64,000 nt of DNA from Euryarchaeota archaeon UBA557 (GTDB taxonomy: Archaea; Thermoplasmatota; Poseidoniia; Poseidoniales; Thalassarchaeaceae). Below the pieces are notes generated by a model. It was given only the letters and a program-made list of their open reading frames with translations. It searched no databases and was not told where the DNA came from. A program made the position numbers and the translations under genes. The stretch covers positions 1 through 64,000 of the forward strand of contig DARI01000010.1 of NCBI GenBank assembly GCA_002503285.1. Direction: 5' to 3'. This document shows positions 36,280-44,472 of this stretch, one piece after another. Each line of letters begins with the position of its first letter. Positions within the stretch are counted from its first letter, which is position 1.

Positions 36280-37380
36280 ATGGGAATGACATTAGGTGAA
36301 AACTTACAAGTAACTCTATTTGGAGAAAGTCATGGTTTATGCGTTGGCGCATTAATAGAAGGAATGCCTGCAGGAATTCAAATTGACAAAGAATCTCTAT
36401 TGAAAGATATCGCTAAGAGAAAACCTGGAAGAAGAGGATTATCAACAAGAAAAGAAATGGATAAGTGTGAAATTCTATCTGGAGTTCACAATGATTTAAC
36501 TACGGGATGGCCCATATTATTATTAACAAAAAATTCAGATGTAAAATCATCGGATTATGCATTCTTACCTGATCAGCCCAGACCTGGTCATGCCGATATG
36601 GTTGAAAATGTTCGAACAAATGGTGCAAATGACCCTAGGGGAGGAGGATCACAATCTGCACGTCTAACTTTTGGATTAGTAGCTGCAGGTAGTCAAATTA
36701 GAAAAATAATTGATGAAAAAGGTTGGAAATGCACTGCCCATTTACATAAAGTAGGTAATATTACTTCTAAAGCACTTTTTGAACTAGATAGAGTTACGGC
36801 GTTAGATCCTAAAACTGATATGGGGAGACTGAATTGTAGAGATTCCGATGCTGCAACATTGATGTCAGACTATATCGAAGATGTTAGAATGGATAGAGAT
36901 TCAATAGGATCAGTTGTAGAGTTATTGATAGAGGGATTACCAATTGGCCTGGGAGAACCTTGGTTTGATGGACTTGAACCTGCATTGGCCAGAGGATTAA
37001 TGGCAATACCAGGCGCAAGAGCAGTAGAGTTTTCTCAGGGAGTTATGGCTTCGACGATGCGTGGTTCTGAACACAATGATTCATGGGTTTATGAAAATAA
37101 TATGCCTAAATTAGAAGCAGCCATCAGAGGGGATGCTGATGGTGCACTTGGAGGACGTTCGACTGGAGCGGCCCTAAGTGTAAGAATACATTTCAAGCCA
37201 CCCAGTAGCATTCCAAGAGAACAATTCACACTACATCTACCAAGTAAAGAAGTTCGATCCTTGACGGTCGGAGGTAGGCATGATCCAATTCTTGGACCCA
37301 GGGCTGCACCTGTTGTAGAATCTGTAGCCATGATAGTGATTGCTGATTTGGGAATTATTGGAAAATACATACAAACATAA
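36280..37380 (+). CDS. aroC: Chorismate synthase
   Basis: A 366-residue enzyme. The three family signatures are seen: GESHGLCVGALIEGMPAG near the N terminus, RPGHADMVENVRTNGANDPR, and the C-terminal GGRHDPILGPRAAPVVES; GGRSTGAALSVRIHFKP is also typical. It needs reduced FMN to convert EPSP to chorismate. A GGGTGG sequence lies shortly before the ATG. The stop codon abuts, with no spacer, the stop codon of the opposing membrane-protein gene. Confidence 0.96.
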   Translation: MGMTLGENLQVTLFGESHGLCVGALIEGMPAGIQIDKESLLKDIAKRKPGRRGLSTRKEMDKCEILSGVHNDLTTGWPILLLTKNSDVKSSDYAFLPDQPRPGHADMVENVRTNGANDPRGGGSQSARLTFGLVAAGSQIRKIIDEKGWKCTAHLHKVGNITSKALFELDRVTALDPKTDMGRLNCRDSDAATLMSDYIEDVRMDRDSIGSVVELLIEGLPIGLGEPWFDGLEPALARGLMAIPGARAVEFSQGVMASTMRGSEHNDSWVYENNMPKLEAAIRGDADGALGGRSTGAALSVRIHFKPPSSIPREQFTLHLPSKEVRSLTVGGRHDPILGPRAAPVVESVAMIVIADLGIIGKYIQT

Positions 37381-38307
37381 TCATGATTGTTTATCTCTAA
37401 ATTGTTGGATTCTGAGAGGTAAATTTACAGCAAATGCACCACCTATAATTGTAAATATCACTATAGTTCCTAATGCTACCCCATATACACTAGTTAATTC
37501 CACGCTTTCCCTTAGCCTATCTGCCGAAACTGGATTAATTATTGAGACCATTGCAGGTATTATTCTATTGATAAATAGTGTCAATAATGCAACAAATCCC
37601 GCTATAGATGGCGCTATTAACAAAGATCTATGATACCTTGAGGTAATCTTTTGAATACCCATAACATATACTTCTCCTGTTCGAATTGAAGTATCTAACA
37701 TTGAGAATCTAATAATTCCGCTAGAGAGTTCCATGTACATGACTAAAAATATTGCATAAAGAATTAAGAGCAATTTTTGTGCTATTTCTCCTTCGGGGAG
37801 GAAACTCAAGCCAAACTCTACTTTACTACCTGCGAATCTTATAGTTACAATAATTAACATTATGTAAGAAACTAACAATGCTTTTTGATCTCTTTGGAAA
37901 ACACCATACATCCCTCCAATAAGTCCAATTCCTATTATGATAAAATGAAATAGCCCCCCGATAAAGCCAATTCCAATCATATTAGATAAGGCAAACCATG
38001 CAGTTCCAGTTACTGGAGTTATCATAAATGTTAAGAAGCACAATAAAACCAATGTTATAGATGAAGATAGTTGAAGTGAAGTAACCATTCTATCAGGTGG
38101 TAAAAATTTCATCTTACTGATTACTGGGCCTCCAAAAATAGATTCGACCCATCCGGGGATATGTACTTCAGGAATGGCATCGAGTGGAATTTCAGTATTC
38201 TGTTTAAGTTTACCAGCTGCTGCTTTCCTACTTGGTGCAGATGATCTCATAGTTTTGCTATCATATAGGTGCGCAGTAGCATTTAGTTTGGCTTGATCAT
38301 CAACCAT
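37381..38307 (-). CDS. Membrane protein of the MoxR/DUF58 cluster
   Basis: A 308-residue protein with a hydrophilic N terminus of about 80 residues and six or seven hydrophobic segments after that (LSSSITLVLLCFLTFMITPV, FIIIGIGLIGGMYGVF, TSVYGVALGTIVIFTIIGGA). No family recognised. It starts ten bases after the DUF58 gene, with GGTGA upstream, and belongs to the same operon, so a part in the same membrane complex is likely. Confidence 0.65.
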   Translation of the reverse strand: MVDDQAKLNATAHLYDSKTMRSSAPSRKAAAGKLKQNTEIPLDAIPEVHIPGWVESIFGGPVISKMKFLPPDRMVTSLQLSSSITLVLLCFLTFMITPVTGTAWFALSNMIGIGFIGGLFHFIIIGIGLIGGMYGVFQRDQKALLVSYIMLIIVTIRFAGSKVEFGLSFLPEGEIAQKLLLILYAIFLVMYMELSSGIIRFSMLDTSIRTGEVYVMGIQKITSRYHRSLLIAPSIAGFVALLTLFINRIIPAMVSIINPVSADRLRESVELTSVYGVALGTIVIFTIIGGAFAVNLPLRIQQFRDKQS

Positions 38308-38316
38308 AATCTCACC

Positions 38317-39636
38317 TCAAAATCCTCTTGCCCCAGATAGTGCCGTATTCAGCATCATATCGGGCTCCCAATCCATGACAAATGCCCCTAATCCTCTTAA
38401 TTCTGCCATTAATATGTCTCTTTCAGTTTTTAATACTTCATAACCGGTTCTATCTAATCTCCTAGCATCAAACTCAAATTCTAGACTACTTGGAGATAAT
38501 ATAGTTACATCAAAGTTTCTTGATCTTAAATCCCTAACTGCATCTACTATTGTAGGATCATCTTCAAGAGGAGTAAGAATTATTATTGGACTTCCACGAT
38601 TAATATGCGGCATTATCCTGTTGGTTACTATCTTCATAGGAGTATTGCCTTTAGCCATTGCTCCGGCTAATTTTGTTAGTAAGACATATAATTGTTTTTT
38701 ACCCGTATCGCGATCGACGGAAGTTATCTCATCACCATATATCACAAGCCCCACAGAATCCCTTCTTGATAAGAAATGTTGCGATAAACTAGCTGCCGCT
38801 CTTGTACTATAAACTAAAGAATTTCTACTTACCGGCCCAGTTTCACTTATTTTCCTACTATCAACTATTAAAATAATATCACTTACCGCATCTCTTTCGA
38901 ACTCATTTACCATCATTTTACCATCTTGTCTAGCTGTTGCTTTCCAATTAACTTTCTTCATTGGATCTCCGGGAATATATTCTCTCAGATTATAGAAATT
39001 AGATCCTTCACCAGGATTTCTAATATTTACTGCCCCAGTAAAAATTTTAGGTACACGACTTTTAATCATAGCATCTTTGATATCTTCCATTTTTGGGAAA
39101 ACTAGAAAATCCTCATACAAATGTATTTCTTTTTCATTGTGAAAAAGGCCGAATGCATCTTGAACTCTTACGCATACTGGCCCTATAGTATAAAATCCGC
39201 GTAATGGAGTTTCAATAGTATAGGATATTTCTGTCTCCCTTTGAGGACCTAATTCCATTAAAACATAATTTGCACCTTTCTTGATTCTCATAACCTCTGG
39301 GACTCTATCTCTAACTTCAAGAACTTTAGACGTATTAGACCTATTTTGAAGCCTAAGAGTTACATCTACTTCGCCATCTTCAAAAATCCTAGATGAAGAA
39401 ACCTTTCGCATTGCAAGAATATTCTGTAATTCAATACCTTCATCATTTTGTAAATCATCTAATCGCCTACCTGATGAAGAAACATCAGCATGACTTGTCC
39501 TAAATGCAGCCCATGTCAAAAAAGAGAGTAAAACTACTGCAACAGTAACAAGTTGCTGATTTCTTAGAACTAGTCCTAATAGATATAGAGCGACAGCTAA
39601 CGATGCAAACATCGCAGATTTTCGACTCCATGCCAT
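38317..39636 (-). CDS. DUF58 domain protein
   Basis: About 439 residues from the ATG at 39636. Two N-terminal helices (about 10-45) precede a beta-rich domain and the DUF58 motif region REYIPGDPMKKVNWKATARQ followed by a von Willebrand A-like fold (DIILIVDSR with the metal-site Asp, then RRDSVGLVIYGDEI). DUF58 proteins regularly pair with MoxR ATPases, as here (14 bases downstream of moxR), and are thought to act in assembly or activation of other complexes. Confidence 0.88.
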   Translation of the reverse strand: MAWSRKSAMFASLAVALYLLGLVLRNQQLVTVAVVLLSFLTWAAFRTSHADVSSSGRRLDDLQNDEGIELQNILAMRKVSSSRIFEDGEVDVTLRLQNRSNTSKVLEVRDRVPEVMRIKKGANYVLMELGPQRETEISYTIETPLRGFYTIGPVCVRVQDAFGLFHNEKEIHLYEDFLVFPKMEDIKDAMIKSRVPKIFTGAVNIRNPGEGSNFYNLREYIPGDPMKKVNWKATARQDGKMMVNEFERDAVSDIILIVDSRKISETGPVSRNSLVYSTRAAASLSQHFLSRRDSVGLVIYGDEITSVDRDTGKKQLYVLLTKLAGAMAKGNTPMKIVTNRIMPHINRGSPIIILTPLEDDPTIVDAVRDLRSRNFDVTILSPSSLEFEFDARRLDRTGYEVLKTERDILMAELRGLGAFVMDWEPDMMLNTALSGARGF

Positions 39637-39659
39637 ATATCTCAAACTCCGTTTGAATA

Positions 39660-40715
39660 TTAAACAGTTGGAACAGGTACTGTTCTCAAGATTTCTTTAA
39701 TTATATCTTCAGTACTTGCACCTTTTATTTGATGTTCGGGTTTCAATATTAACCGATGAGCAAGAGCCAAATTAGCTATTGATTTTACGTCATCAGGAGT
39801 AACGAAGTCACGACCGCGCATTGCAGCTGCTGCACGACTAGTTTTCAATAGTGCTTGAGAACCACGTGGTGATGAGCCAACTAAAACTTGATTATGTTCA
39901 CGAGTTTGAGTAACAATTTCTACCATATACATCCTAACAGCAGCATCTACATATACGTCTTCAATTGCATTTTGCATTGCCACTACTCTTGCGGGATCAG
40001 TAATAATATCAACTTCAACTGCATCTTTCTTTCTTTCAATACGGCGGCGCAATATCTCATCTTCATCAGACCTACTTGGGTATCCAACGCTCATCTTAAA
40101 CATAAATCGATCAAGTTGAGCTTCTGGAAGTGGATAGGTACCTTCTTGCTCAACAGGATTCTGTGTCGCCATTGTAAGGAATGGTGAGGGTAATTTGTGA
40201 GTAACTGTACCAATTGTAACCTGCTTTTCTTGCATGGCTTCAAGTAGAGCAGCTTGAGTCTTAGGAGGGGCACGATTTATTTCATCAGAAAGTAAGAGAT
40301 TACAGAATATAGGCCCTGGTTTAAATGTAAATTCTCCTTTCTTTGCATCGTATATATTCGTACCAGTAATATCTGCAGGAAGTAAATCTGGAGTAAATTG
40401 TACTCTCTTAAAATCACAACCAAGTGCATCGGCAAAGGTATTGGTCATCAGAGTCTTAGCCAGTCCTGGATAATCTTCAAACAGAAGATTTCCATTTGAT
40501 AAAATATTTACTAGTACGTTATCTATAACATGAGGTTTTCCAATAATTACTTTTTGGACTTCTAGGCCTATTGCTTGTGCAATAGCACCAACTGCTGTTA
40601 ATTTTTCATTCATTTTATTGCCGCCTCGGGCTAATTCTGCCTTCTTAGCATAAGCTGCATCGGCATTATTTGAGGGCGGTGCTGAGGGTGCATTTACAGG
40701 TGGGTTTGCATTCAT
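39660..40715 (-). CDS. MoxR-family AAA+ ATPase
   Basis: A 351-residue ATPase. Walker A LFEDYPGLAKTLMTNTFADA in the variant form common in MoxR proteins, Walker B LLLSDEINRAPPKTQAALLE, sensor 1 MATQNPVEQEGTYPLPEAQL and sensor 2/arginine region VGSSPRGSQALLKTSRAAA. A low-complexity Ala/Pro/Asn N terminus (about 30 residues) precedes the domain. It is preceded by GGAG. MoxR acts as a chaperone-like ATPase for the DUF58 and membrane proteins encoded with it. Confidence 0.92.
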   Translation of the reverse strand: MNANPPVNAPSAPPSNNADAAYAKKAELARGGNKMNEKLTAVGAIAQAIGLEVQKVIIGKPHVIDNVLVNILSNGNLLFEDYPGLAKTLMTNTFADALGCDFKRVQFTPDLLPADITGTNIYDAKKGEFTFKPGPIFCNLLLSDEINRAPPKTQAALLEAMQEKQVTIGTVTHKLPSPFLTMATQNPVEQEGTYPLPEAQLDRFMFKMSVGYPSRSDEDEILRRRIERKKDAVEVDIITDPARVVAMQNAIEDVYVDAAVRMYMVEIVTQTREHNQVLVGSSPRGSQALLKTSRAAAAMRGRDFVTPDDVKSIANLALAHRLILKPEHQIKGASTEDIIKEILRTVPVPTV

Positions 40716-40740
40716 ATTTATTTCTCCATTGTTTTTTTTA

Positions 40741-42381
40741 TTAATTATTTTTGCCCCATCGGCGGATTGCCTGCATCATCTGGCGCAACTCCTTAGGGGT
40801 GTATGTACGGCTTTGGCTATAAGCCAATTCCACAAGACGTGGGTCTCCAATCATTGATTGGACTTCTGCTGGAGGTTTTGTAGCCATTTCATCACGTGTG
40901 AGGTCATGATGGACCCTGATTTTTGTAAATAATGATTGTTGTACTCGAGTTCGATACGTTTTTGGATCTAGTTTACTCGGTCTTTCTGAAAAACGAGTTA
41001 AATCGAAGACGTGTCTCCAATTTTCTTTTTGAGGGACTATCATCATTGCAACTAGGAGCAGTAATCCCACATTAAGAACAACTAACCATTTTAGGAAGGT
41101 ATTAGAAGTTAATAGTACTATAGTCCCCATTGCCTCGACAAACGGGGCTGAAATAACTCCAGTAATATGCCTACTTTCATCGAATACTATTTGGAAATTT
41201 GATTTGTCTCCCGCATAATCTCCATTTTTTATTTGTGCAGATAGATTAAGATTATCAAATTCCATCATATCATAAATAAGTGAATTGAAATAGATATCAT
41301 TACCTAACCAGTCATTATTATTATTTATTTCTTGATTCCAACAATTTTCAACGATACAAGATTCCCTTAGGCCTGTCTTTCTTGCCTCATCTAAGGACCA
41401 CAGGCGATTGGAAAAGGCCTCTTCATCGGAAACAAAAACAATGCTTCCAGTAACAGAAAGTTTACCAACACCTCCGGAAAATGCGCTACCGCCACTATTG
41501 GAACTAACTTGGTCTAATACCTGTATATCAGGATAATCGAAACGCATAATTAATTTTAAATCTCCGGGAGCAGGGTTAAGAGGATCTCCTGCATCCCCAT
41601 TTTCTTGAATATCAATAAATGCAGATGTTGAAGCTGCACCTAGAGTCATAACATTACGATGGCCAGGATCAGTTACATCTTTGGAAGAAGGTTCGAATTT
41701 CATTCCGGTAGCCCCCCTTAACATAACGGGTAATCTACAATCCACTGTATTGTATATATCAATATTAAATTGGGAACATCCTTGTCTTAATGCACCTGGA
41801 TCCATATTTTGAACATCTTGGCCAATGGTAGCAACTGTCCAGACGTTGCGCCATGTAACTATTTCACCACCAAATGAATCCCTTTTAACTTCGCCATTTT
41901 GATCATATTCGACCCAGTGTTGATTCTCATCCAATAAGTAATTATTAAAGAAAGTTAAGCCAAATTTATCTGCCAATCTATTTGCATTGGTGTTATCAGA
42001 AGCGACAATGACTTTTCCTCCTTTTTCAGTTACGAATTTATAAATTTCTTCTGCTTCTGTTTCATCAATAGGTTTTTCTGGAGCGATGATTAGTAGCATA
42101 GTCCTATGTGGATCTTTCCAATCGTTAACTAACATAGGAGTAGACATAGTATTAGCGATAAAATAATCTTCTTCACCAGATAAATCATCTCTCATATCTG
42201 TTAATTGTGCTAATTGGAGTATTTCGCCTTCTCCGTTTTCGTATGCAGAATATGCAGTACTTTTACCTGCTACAAAAAACATAGGTAAAATCAATAGAAG
42301 TACTATAGTAATCGAAAGTGAACTCAACACAATTGTAGAAAAATTTTCTTCTTGTGTTTTCTCACCTGCCACTTTAATCAT
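40741..42381 (-). CDS. DUF4350-like membrane protein, first gene of the MoxR operon
   Basis: About 546 residues from the ATG at 42381 (open to a GTG at 42402). An N-terminal helix (IVLSSLSITIVLLLILPMFF) precedes a DUF4350-type domain that resembles a glutamine-amidotransferase-like fold (MLLIIAPEKPIDETEAEEIY, then VTEKGGKVIVASDN), a long insert, a second helix (FLKWLVVLNVGLLLLVAMM) and a soluble tail. DUF4350 proteins commonly accompany MoxR/DUF58 genes. Its exact role is unknown. Confidence 0.75.
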   Translation of the reverse strand: MIKVAGEKTQEENFSTIVLSSLSITIVLLLILPMFFVAGKSTAYSAYENGEGEILQLAQLTDMRDDLSGEEDYFIANTMSTPMLVNDWKDPHRTMLLIIAPEKPIDETEAEEIYKFVTEKGGKVIVASDNTNANRLADKFGLTFFNNYLLDENQHWVEYDQNGEVKRDSFGGEIVTWRNVWTVATIGQDVQNMDPGALRQGCSQFNIDIYNTVDCRLPVMLRGATGMKFEPSSKDVTDPGHRNVMTLGAASTSAFIDIQENGDAGDPLNPAPGDLKLIMRFDYPDIQVLDQVSSNSGGSAFSGGVGKLSVTGSIVFVSDEEAFSNRLWSLDEARKTGLRESCIVENCWNQEINNNNDWLGNDIYFNSLIYDMMEFDNLNLSAQIKNGDYAGDKSNFQIVFDESRHITGVISAPFVEAMGTIVLLTSNTFLKWLVVLNVGLLLLVAMMIVPQKENWRHVFDLTRFSERPSKLDPKTYRTRVQQSLFTKIRVHHDLTRDEMATKPPAEVQSMIGDPRLVELAYSQSRTYTPKELRQMMQAIRRWGKNN

Positions 42382-42544
42382 CTCAAAAAATGTAGGCAGC
42401 ACCTACAACATGTTTCGGACAATAGGAGTACAAATATATGTTATTGCGTAAAGTTCAAAAAAAAAAGTTAATATATCGATTCTTAGTTTATTTTTTACAT
42501 CTATGGAGTACAGCGAATTAAAAGAATATTAAGAGGCAAATTAA

Positions 42545-43489
42545 TTAATTTTTTCTACTAAATACAAGGGCAGTGAAAATACAAAAAATAATGGAAATAG
42601 GATTTAAAAATGGTAAGCTTGAACCAATTACTTGAGTAGTTGTAGTAGTAGAGTCGTCATTAGAATCTGGATCATTTTTAGTTAAAGGGGGATCTACAAC
42701 AACTTGTACATCATCACTTACTAATGATTGGGACCCTATATTCATCCCGCCATTAGATGCAACTGTTATTTCTACTTTACAATTTCTTCTTGGATGACTT
42801 TCGGATGCGGATAATTCTAAATCAGATTGAATAGATTTACCAGGATTTAAATTTGCAGTCATTAATGAGTCGAGGCCATTGTTGGGACTTAATAAGGGGC
42901 AATTATCTGTTATTTCTATTTCCCCAACATTATCTACAATATTTCCCTTATTAGTTACTGTGACCCTTAAAGGCATGCTTGAACCAGCATTCATAGGTCC
43001 AACTGGATCTTCAATTTCTATATCCAATAAGTAAATTATTGGAATCATTAATTTTCCCTCTGCATCATTTGAAGAAGGAAATAATTGAGGAGTGTCCTGA
43101 ATGGAGTCTAAATTGGCCGTAATAGTAAATACTTCCTCCTTCCTGGCTTCAAAATTAAGAATATTTATATTCGAAATTTGAAGAGTGAAGGATTCATTAC
43201 TTTGCCCTTCAATTGTTCCTTCTGATGGTCCAGAATATTCGCCTGGAAATGCTTTTTCATACTCAAAAGAAACATCTATAGAGAATGGCCCCTCATTAGT
43301 TACAATAAACACAATTCTTGCTTTTCCATCATTAGATAATTCAAAAGGATTACCGGAATCATCTTCCGGATATTCAATATTCAATTCCCAAGGATAATCA
43401 ACGTCTTGTGAATAGACTCCTGGCAATAAGGATATCAATATCAAACTAGTAATTATGAAAATATATGAATTTGTTGACTTATGCTCCAT
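42545..43489 (-). CDS. Secreted, C-terminally anchored beta-domain protein
   Basis: A 314-residue protein with a signal peptide (IFIITSLILISLLPGVYSQD), two beta-sandwich domains of CARDB/NEW3 type (GKARIVFIVTNEGPFSIDVS and MPLRVTVTNKGNIVDNVGEI), a Thr/Ser/Asp-rich linker and a C-terminal helix FLNPISIIFCIFTALVF followed by SRKN. Such proteins act as extracellular binding or stalk modules. Its start is two bases after the stop of the FAD-subunit gene, so it may be transcribed with the molybdenum hydroxylase. Confidence 0.7.
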   Translation of the reverse strand: MEHKSTNSYIFIITSLILISLLPGVYSQDVDYPWELNIEYPEDDSGNPFELSNDGKARIVFIVTNEGPFSIDVSFEYEKAFPGEYSGPSEGTIEGQSNESFTLQISNINILNFEARKEEVFTITANLDSIQDTPQLFPSSNDAEGKLMIPIIYLLDIEIEDPVGPMNAGSSMPLRVTVTNKGNIVDNVGEIEITDNCPLLSPNNGLDSLMTANLNPGKSIQSDLELSASESHPRRNCKVEITVASNGGMNIGSQSLVSDDVQVVVDPPLTKNDPDSNDDSTTTTTQVIGSSLPFLNPISIIFCIFTALVFSRKN

Positions 43490-43490
43490 G

Positions 43491-44471
43491 CTAGACCTCC
43501 AATAGGCCCTCGCACGCCCTCTTTGTTAATACTCTCACCATTTTTCTTCTATAAGAAGTAGAATACCAAGTATTTTGAACTGGCTTTACTGCTTTTCTTA
43601 TTTGTTCTGATAGTAAAGATATGCTTGCTTTTCCATTCCAGCCATCAATTAAATTTGAAGCCAATTCATCGTGATAACCAGGAATAGATTCCAGGCCTGT
43701 TGTAGCAACTCTTAATTCCTTGAGTTTATTATTTTCTTTCTTCCATAGAACTGCAACTCCTGCTTCAGGAAAATCCCATGATTCTCTTTGCCGTAATTTT
43801 TGATAATCACCTGACCAATTTGAAATATCTTTTGGGATAGTTATATGTGTCAATAATTCGCCAGGAATCAATTTGTTTCTAGTCATGCCATCTAATTCAA
43901 AAAAATCATTCAATGGCATTTCTCTCTTTCCTTCCGCTGAAATTAAGTGTACTTTTGCACCCATGCACATCAATACAGGAGCTAAATCCGCTTGGTAGGT
44001 AGCTACGCATAAAGTATTCTGATTTGGAATTACTCTACAATCTGCACCTGTTCCGCAATCGCATTTGTGGCACCAATCAATAGTTTCTCTCCAATCTTCA
44101 GTTTGATTATACCAATAACATCGGGTATCGAGGCATATATTGCCTCCAACTGTACCAGAACGGCGTATCAAAACACTTGCGATTGAATTAGCAGATTTTA
44201 CAAGAACTGGATGAGTGACACCGGACTCAGCTAAATCTTGAATTCTGACCATGGCCCCAATATGAGTTGGAGATAGTTTAGTGAGAACATCAATTTTCGC
44301 CAATGATATTACATTATCTTTTGGATTCAAATGCCATTTGTAATTCGGAAGAAGATCGGTTCCTCCTGCAATCCAATCAAAGTCTCCGCCTTCAGATTGG
44401 ATTGATTTGGCAATTTCTAATGCGTCTTCAAGACTATTTGGCGTGTGAAGTTTAAATGGAGGCATGCGCAT
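43491..44471 (-). CDS. Molybdenum hydroxylase FAD subunit, 4-hydroxybenzoyl-CoA reductase beta-like
   Basis: About 326 residues from the ATG at 44471, one base after the large-subunit stop and five bases after GGGGTGAT; the frame is open further upstream. FAD-binding motifs WIAGGTDLLPNYKW and IRRSGTVGGNICLDTRCYWY are clear. Between about residues 130 and 170 is an insertion with cysteines in DTRCYWYNQ, WCHKCDCGTGADCR and NTLCVATYQADLAP. It corresponds in place and wording to the loop that holds an extra [4Fe-4S] cluster in 4-hydroxybenzoyl-CoA reductase (HcrB). It passes electrons between the FeS subunit and an outside partner. Confidence 0.88.
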   Translation of the reverse strand: MRMPPFKLHTPNSLEDALEIAKSIQSEGGDFDWIAGGTDLLPNYKWHLNPKDNVISLAKIDVLTKLSPTHIGAMVRIQDLAESGVTHPVLVKSANSIASVLIRRSGTVGGNICLDTRCYWYNQTEDWRETIDWCHKCDCGTGADCRVIPNQNTLCVATYQADLAPVLMCMGAKVHLISAEGKREMPLNDFFELDGMTRNKLIPGELLTHITIPKDISNWSGDYQKLRQRESWDFPEAGVAVLWKKENNKLKELRVATTGLESIPGYHDELASNLIDGWNGKASISLLSEQIRKAVKPVQNTWYSTSYRRKMVRVLTKRACEGLLEV

Positions 44472-44472
44472 T

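Noticed and set aside
39660..40715. Defective Walker A in the MoxR ATPase (DYPGLAKT)
   Set aside because: This variant is common in MoxR proteins and the Lys-Thr pair is intact.
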